Origin: Ailanthus altissimus
Taxonomy: Eukaryota > Streptophyta > Magnoliopsida > Sapindales > Simaroubaceae
Length of the DNA: 64,000 nucleotides
Reading direction: 5' to 3'
Assembly (NCBI GenBank): GCA_946807835.1
Contig: OX327705.1
Location: 12,244,501-12,308,500, forward strand
How positions within the stretch are numbered: position 1 is the first letter of the stretch; each line of letters begins with the position of its first letter. A model generated the notes under the pieces. That model worked only from the letters and a program-made list of their open reading frames with translations. It was not told where the DNA came from and made no database searches. Made by a program: the position numbers and the translations under genes. Shown in pieces: positions 58,227 to 64,000 of this stretch.

Positions 58227-59378
58227 GTATGTAATCCAATGAATCACAATGCTATGGGTGGATTTCGAATATTCGTAGTCTTTATTGATGACTTGTCATA
58301 ATATAGACATGTGTTTCTTATGAGACACAAGTCAAGAATATTTGAAATGTTCAAAGAATTTTGACTGGAAGTATAGAAATAAACTGACCTTTAAGTAGTC
58401 AATTCATGAATTATTTAAAGAAGAATGATATTCTTGCCTAGTATAGACCTTTAAGTAATCCTTAGCGCAATGGTGTTTTAGAGAGGAGGAATCAAACTTT
58501 GTTAAACATGGTCTGATTTATGGTGAGCTTCACCGACCTTTCGAAATATCTATAGGGTTATGTTCTAGAAGATGCTGCTCATTTGTTGAACAAGGTTCCA
58601 TCAAAAGCTGTTCCTATTACTCCGTATGAGATATTGACTGGCAGGAAATTGAGTCATTTGTTAATATTTGGAGTTTTCCTATTTACGTAAAAGTTACACA
58701 AATAAAGAAACTTACACCAAGAGGATACAAGTATCAGTTTATTAGATATCCCAAACACTTTATTGGATATCTGTTCTATGATCTAGAGGAACGAAATGTA
58801 TTCATTGCTCACAATGCCACTTTTCTTGTGAAATAGTTTCTCATGAATCATGAGGATTGTAGAAGGATTGAAATTGATGAAGTTAATCTAGAATTTAATG
58901 AACTAGTGATGGAACCTCAAACTAAAACAAGTGAAATACCTTTGTCATACCCTCTACATAGGTTAGAAAGGATCTTGAAACCATCAATAAGGTATGGTAT
59001 GATGCTTGAAGGTATTTTTGATGTTTTCTTAGTTAAAGGAATTGATCAAATAACTTATAGAGAGGTGATGTTAGACATCGATTCGAAAAAATAGCAAGAA
59101 GCCATGAGATCCAAAATTTACTCTATGTATGTCAATCAAGTCTGAGACTTAATTGAGCTACTCGAAGGAATAGTTTCTATAGGTTGTAAATGGGCATACA
59201 AATAGACGCGTAAGCCTAATAGGGACGTAGAGACCTTTAATGCCCGATTGATAGCAAAGTTTATACTCAGCGATCTGGGATCGACTATGAGGAAACTATT
59301 TCACAGTAGCCATGATTAAGTTAATTCGAATTTTCTTAGCTATTGCTGTATACTATAACTTTGAAATATTGTAGATGG
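58227..59378 (+). pseudogene. Copia integrase to RT, family B
   Basis: Integrase core: VVFIDDLS then RHVFLMRHKSRIFEMFKEF at about 58280-58365. Distal integrase with HLLNKVPSKAVPITPYEI-like text lies at about 58570-58640. The linker at 58843-59094 is open (MNHEDCRRIEIDEVNLEFNE). The RT start is WDLIELLEGIVSIGCKWAYK then FNARLIAK. RT stops at FLAIAVYYNFEILQM (about 59375), where an LTR-A element is inserted. The rest of RT and RNase H is missing from the window. Confidence 0.85.
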
Positions 59379-61501
59379 TGATGGAACTGGTGCATACGTG
59401 CCATTCTAAATTGTATGAATATTAATTGTTTAATATCTGTACAATAAGCATTTCGAATAAAATCATTAATATTAAAATATATTATAAGATGCTTGTAACA
59501 TATTACATATGGTTCAAAAGAATTTAGACCAGTGCTAAGAGTTAGCCACGTTAAGAGTTATAATATCTAAAAGTTAGCATTGCTAAAATTTAGTAGGTTA
59601 TAAGAGTTAACGAGATCTAAAGAGTTAGAGCTCTGTCTAAAATAGGACAAAGACCTGAGGATTACTAGCAATGATATAGTTACAAAGGGATTATAAATAG
59701 TGTTCAGAAATGTCATTGTTCAAGTATGTTTTGAAACGTTATGTTCCTGATCTATTTTAAGTGATGTAGGTCTATCGATGGAAACCTATTTAATATAGAT
59801 AAATGTATATCTATATCTGAATGGTACAAATGATTAATCACAGCAAACCATGAGCTTAGTGGAAGCTTATATAGACATGTGAGTATTTAGTGAGGACTAG
59901 GTACTGAACAAACTTAATTAGAATCTCCAATAGACATCCCATAAAGCCATCAATGTATGATCCTTTCGCATTGAGTAGATTCGTGGTCCCTTGATCTGAG
60001 CACCACGGTGGACTTGTGAGTGATCCATTATACTTAAGTTCCACACATGTCAAAGACCTTTCATGTTATGACCGTTGGGTGTCTATAGGTATCGTCCGAT
60101 GCTCATAGAGTTCGATATGTGTAGATATGAGATCCATCAACTCATATAGGTGAATAGTATATAGAGATGCTCCAAGATTGTGTTCTTAAAAGTCTTATAG
60201 CCATAAGCAATTTACCCAAAAAAATATTTCTCGTGTAAGAAACAATGTCGTAAAAGTGTTTTGCGGATATTGTTTATCAGAATACGAATTTAGAGATAAG
60301 TTCTAGTGTTGAGCATATGAAGACTTGACGGTGATAATTTATGTCTCCCTTCTTCCAGAACATAAATGACAGAGAGATTATAGGAATATGTATTAACCTC
60401 AACTTGTATAGTTTAACATGCCTTTGTTATTTCTATAACTTGTGTATGGGTCAACGTTTATGGACTTACAGAAGAGTTCTATAAGAAGAAATGGATGTGA
60501 ACCAAATAAGCTCACTATATAAATTGTACTTGTTATGCATTGGGGTAGTGCACCAGATTGAATAGTTCAATCTGGGAAGTTCTCAAAAAATTATAATTAT
60601 TTCAAGGTCTCTTGGGAAGATCATAGGTTTTAAGTGCTAAGTCCGGGATCTCGGCAAGTGAGACTTGCCATGTTTACCTTTTCATTAGATGTCACATTAC
60701 ATGCCATTAATTTGCAAATGTTACAAGATTAAATAAATTGCAAATGAAAACAATTTGTAGCAAAATTTGGCCAAGTTAATATTAAGTATTTGGTGGCATA
60801 TTTCAATTGGAAACAAAATGAATTATTTATGTTAAATTGATATTAAAGGCTTTTGAAGACAAAGTTCAAATTTGAAACATAGAGTATTTCGACCAAATTT
60901 GAATTTAAGATATGCTGGCAATATAAAGCAGGTGGTGGCAACTTCTCTTTATTTCAATTGCTTCAAACCCTTATTTATGGTTATCTTTTACCATGTGTTG
61001 GCCTTAAAATAAATTGTTTGACACTCATCTTTCTTTAAATTCGGCCAGTAAATGTGTACAAGCATGACAATGCAAGTTTAATGCATTGTCATGCTTGTTG
61101 ATTATTTGACACTATTTTAAATGTCATCGGCCAAATTGTTGGCTAATTTGGCTATAAATAGCCAAGTGTATTTCAAGAAAAATTATGAAAATGTGAAGAA
61201 ACACAGTAAGATAAATAGGCTAATGGTTAGTCTATGGGCCAAGAGAAATAAATTAAGAGGCAAGAGTTATTTATAATTTTTAATAAATATTCCACTAATA
61301 ATAGGAAGCTATCATTTTAGCTCGAAGGATCCCACCATATCCTAGACTAGATCTACGCAAAGCACACTTCAAGGATGAGTTCTCTAATATCTCATTAGCG
61401 TAATAGGATGTTTGTTTATTTTTTGCTGTATATTTATGCATGTGATGTGTAAATTAAAAATTAAAAATATACACACTCACCGGATGCACAACGCACTTTC
61501 A
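59379..61501 (+). mobile_element. LTR-A, 5' LTR of a second family-A element
   Basis: It starts TGATGGAACTGGTGC and ends AACGCACTTTCA, immediately followed by a primer site. It is inserted in family-B RT within the QMDV codons. It contains TTTCTTTAAATTCGGCC, CATGACAATGCAAG and CTAATATCTCATTAGCGTAA. These are shared in reverse orientation with the solo LTR-A at 55941-58226, so this and that LTR form a large imperfect inverted repeat around 58.2-59.4 kb. Confidence 0.88.
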
Positions 61502-61760
61502 AATTAGTATCAGAGCGTATGATTGTGTGCTATTTTGTACTTAATCAGAGTGTCCGTAGTGTAATTAGTATGTCTCAACACTGTCGATTATGTGATTCAA
61601 ATGTTGAAAAATACATAATCAGGATGAAGCATTGAAGGCCTGGCACCGCAATGCTGGAGACAAACTCTCTAGCTCCGTAGCACCATTGGTTCAGACTGAA
61701 GCGCTAGGTGGTGACCTAATGTCAGAAGTTCAGCACTGCGGTGCTAGGGTTGGACCCTAA
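61502..61760 (+). mobile_element. Short family-A interior with GC-rich hairpin
   Basis: Only 259 bp separate two LTR-A copies. The segment 61635-61755 is GC-rich with repeated words (GGCACCGCAATGCTGG, GAAGCGCTAGG). It includes the stem-loop AGCAC-TGCG-GTGCT at 61732-61745. There is no coding frame. Confidence 0.7.
61505..61516 (+). promoter_or_regulatory. Primer-binding site of family-A element
   Basis: TAGTATCAGAGC, three bases after the LTR end, is one base off TGGTATCAGAGC. Confidence 0.88.
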
Positions 61761-62995
61761 TGTTGGAATTGATGCTTATATGCCATTCCAAATTGTATGA
61801 ATATTAATTATTTAATATTTATACAATATGCATTTTGAGTAAAATCGTTAATATTATATATATATATATGGTATGATGCTTGTAACACTTCAGACATTAT
61901 ATGATCTGATGGAGTTCAGATTTAGTCTAAAGAAGTTTGGACCAGGGCTAAGAGTTAGTAATGCTGAGAGTTATAAATGCTAGGAGTTAGCAGGTTATAA
62001 GAATCAGCCAAATCTAAGAAGTTAGATCCTTCTCTGAAATGGGATAAAGACCTAAGGGTATACTAGTAATGACATAGTTGTAAATGGTTGCAATAGGTGC
62101 TAAAAAATATCATTATGCAAGTATGTTCTCAAACTCTATGTTTCTAATGTATTTTCGTCAATGCAGGTTTTTTGATAAATCCCTTTTATATAGATCACTG
62201 TATGTTTATATTTATATGGTATATATGATTTATTCCTTTCGAATTGAGTAGTATACATTGTCCTTTAACCTTAGTACCACAGTGGGCTTGTGAGTGATCC
62301 ACCATACTTAGGTTCTACACATATCAGAGACCTTTCATGGTCTGATTGCTAGGTGTCGTTAGGTATGTCCGATGCTCATAGAGTCCATGGTGTATAGATA
62401 TAGGATCCGTTAATGCATATGAGTGAGTAATATATCCAGATGCTCCAAGATTGTGTTCCTGAAAGTCTTATGACCATGAGCATTACACTCGGGAAAATGC
62501 TTCTTATGTCAGAAAAACTATCGTAAAAGTGTTTACGGATATTATTTATCGGAATACTAATCTTGAGATAATATAAATAACGAAGGGATTATATGAATAT
62601 GTATTAACCTCAACTTGTATGGTTTAAGTCACCGTATTGTTATTTTTATAATGTGTGTGTGGGGCAATATTTATGGACTTACGAAAGAGTTTTGTAAGAC
62701 AAAATAGGTGTGAATCTAGAGAGTTTCACTAAATGAAGTGTACTCATTGTGCACTACGGTAGTGCACGGGATTGAATAGTTTAATCTGGGAAGTTCTCAA
62801 AAAAATTAAACTTATTTCAGGGTCTCTCGGGAGATCATAAGGTTTAAGTGTTAAGTTCGAGATCTCGGCAAGTAAGATTTATTAGATGTAACATTTCATG
62901 CCATTAATTTGTTAGGGCATAACATGTAACATAGTTTTATTGGCCTATTTAATTATTAAGTATTAATATTTAAATTGGTAAAGTGTTGTCATTGA
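61761..62995 (+). mobile_element. LTR-A, truncated second copy
   Basis: It starts TGTTGGAATTGATGC and follows LTR-A to about 62995 (ATGCCATTAATTTGTTAGGG, CCTATTTAATTATTAA). It stops before the distal 900 bp. A (TA)n run lies at 61855-61869. It is either the 3' LTR of a deleted element or a second insertion. Confidence 0.75.
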
Positions 62996-62999
62996 TATT

Positions 63000-64000
63000 T
63001 TACTTATAAAACATTTACAAATAGTGTTAAAAAAAATGTCATTATGTGTTCTCGAAAATATCATTCTTGATCTATGGTTAGCGACAGGTTGATCAATATT
63101 CCTCTTCAGTTAATATATGTCTATATCTGGAATTTTTCAGATGATTAGTCTTAGTATACAATGGGCTTAGTTGATGCTCGTATAGTCATACAGGTATTCA
63201 GTAAGGATTGAGTACTAAATAGACTCATGAGGACCTTCAATAGAAATCCCATAGAGCCATTAATTTAGGGTCTTCTTGAGTTGAGTACTATTTATGGTCC
63301 TTTGACCTGAATGCCATCATGAGCTTGTGAGTAATCCACTATGCTTTGGTTCCACACATGTCAAAGACCTTATATGATTTGACCGTTGGGTGTCATTGGG
63401 TATGGTTCAATGCTCATGGAGTTCGCTCGATGTGCATTGATATAGGATCCATCAGCTTATAAGTGAGTTGTATATCTGGATACTCTAAGATCGTATTTTA
63501 GAAAGTCGTATGGCCATAAGTGAAAACCCTGAAAAAATATTTTTCATTGGGTTAACAATATCGCAAAAGAGTTTGCGGATGTTATTTATAGAAATACCTA
63601 TCTGGAGATAAGTTCACGGATGAGCATATAGTGATTTGATAGTGATGATCTATATATGTACTCTTCAAGTATATAGGTGATAGAAGGATTACACAGATAT
63701 GGTTTATCTCAACTTGTATGGTTTAATGCTCCATTTTATGATATTCGTAACGTGTGTATTGGACATTGTTCATAAACTTGTGGAAGTGTTCCATAAGACA
63801 AACGAAGGTGAACCTAGAGAGTCTGACAATATGAAGTATACATGTTGAGTAGTGAGATAGATTGAACAGCTCGATCCAGGATAATTTCAGAAATCAGGAT
63901 ACGTCTAAGGACCTCTCTAGAAATGTGGGAAGTATACTTTACAAATATTACAAAGAGGTCCTTATTGCATAGCAAAAAGAATCTTGTCACATGGTAACGT
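63000..64000 (+). mobile_element. LTR-B fragment (start missing, runs off window)
   Basis: From about 63005 (TTACAAATAGTGTTAAAAAA) to the end it aligns with 51850-52830 of LTR-B: GTTAGCGACAGG, CTTAGTTGATGCTCGTATAG, TTATACTTTACAAAT-type text and GGTCCTTATTGCATAGC. It lacks the first roughly 250 bp. It is the expected 3' LTR of the family-B element, joined to LTR-A by a deletion. Confidence 0.75.

Noticed and set aside
1..64000. tRNA, rRNA, snRNA genes
   Set aside because: No A/B-box pairs with a cloverleaf, rRNA blocks or snRNA cores were seen; the tRNA-related strings are retrotransposon primer sites.

Overview
This window is a repeat-dense, strongly AT-rich stretch of a flowering-plant nuclear genome, most likely a eudicot. 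I see no intact housekeeping gene, rRNA or tRNA. Nearly everything is a decayed LTR retrotransposon of the Ty1/copia type, two CACTA (En/Spm-type) DNA transposons, solo LTRs, and host-gene fragments carried by these elements. The plant assignment rests on the copia Gag/IN/RT/RNase H remnants, initiator-Met-tRNA primer sites (TGGTATCAGAGC-like), CACTA termini with subterminal repeats, a plant defensin-like (DEFL) peptide gene and a CDPK-related-kinase-like fragment. I use letters for LTR families: A (about 2.1-2.4 kb, TGTT..., ending GCGCACTTTCA in the best copies), B (1.7 kb), C (0.3 kb), D (1.4-1.8 kb, ending TACCAACA) and F (1.3-1.4 kb).

1-8.4 kb: an LTR-A fragment, then family-D copia coding remnants with a very recent 549-bp tandem duplication, a possible Ty3/gypsy LTR piece, and a D LTR that contains an exon of a defensin-like gene, followed by a primer site and the D leader. 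8.4-17.1 kb: an 8.7-kb CACTA element (CACTA-2) inserted in that leader. It has itself been invaded by a coding-free, two-LTR family-A element and carries a 1.2-kb AT-rich minisatellite. 17.1-39.7 kb: the D leader continues, followed by two more broken D copies with their LTRs, two family-F LTRs in opposite orientation, and several LTR-C pieces. A second defensin-like copy (promoter, signal-peptide exon, intron, exon 2) again lies inside a D LTR.

39.7-64 kb is a nested stack. A minus-strand family-C copia element runs from its 3' LTR at 39.7 kb to its gag N-terminus at 51.6 kb. It is split by a solo LTR-A (43240-45670, target duplication GCCAT) and, 15 bp further on, by a 5.2-kb CACTA element (CACTA-1, 45686-50861, target duplication ATA). 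The gag frame resumes in phase across both. CACTA-1 carries minus-strand host-like exons, including a kinase DFG segment, and a GC-rich promoter/leader-like block. A plus-strand family-B copia element (5' LTR at 51598) is inserted next to the C gag start. It is interrupted by another solo LTR-A (55941-58226, target duplication GTATG) and by a second family-A element from 59379, and a truncated B LTR runs to the window end.

No functional pathway is encoded here. The biologically interesting content is the capture of host genes by transposons (DEFL inside retrotransposon LTRs; kinase and other exons inside CACTA-1), and a recurrent GC-rich palindrome/hairpin motif found in the leaders or LTRs of unrelated retroelement families. 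Boundaries are by eye. Those with target-site duplications are exact; most others are good to about 10-40 bp.
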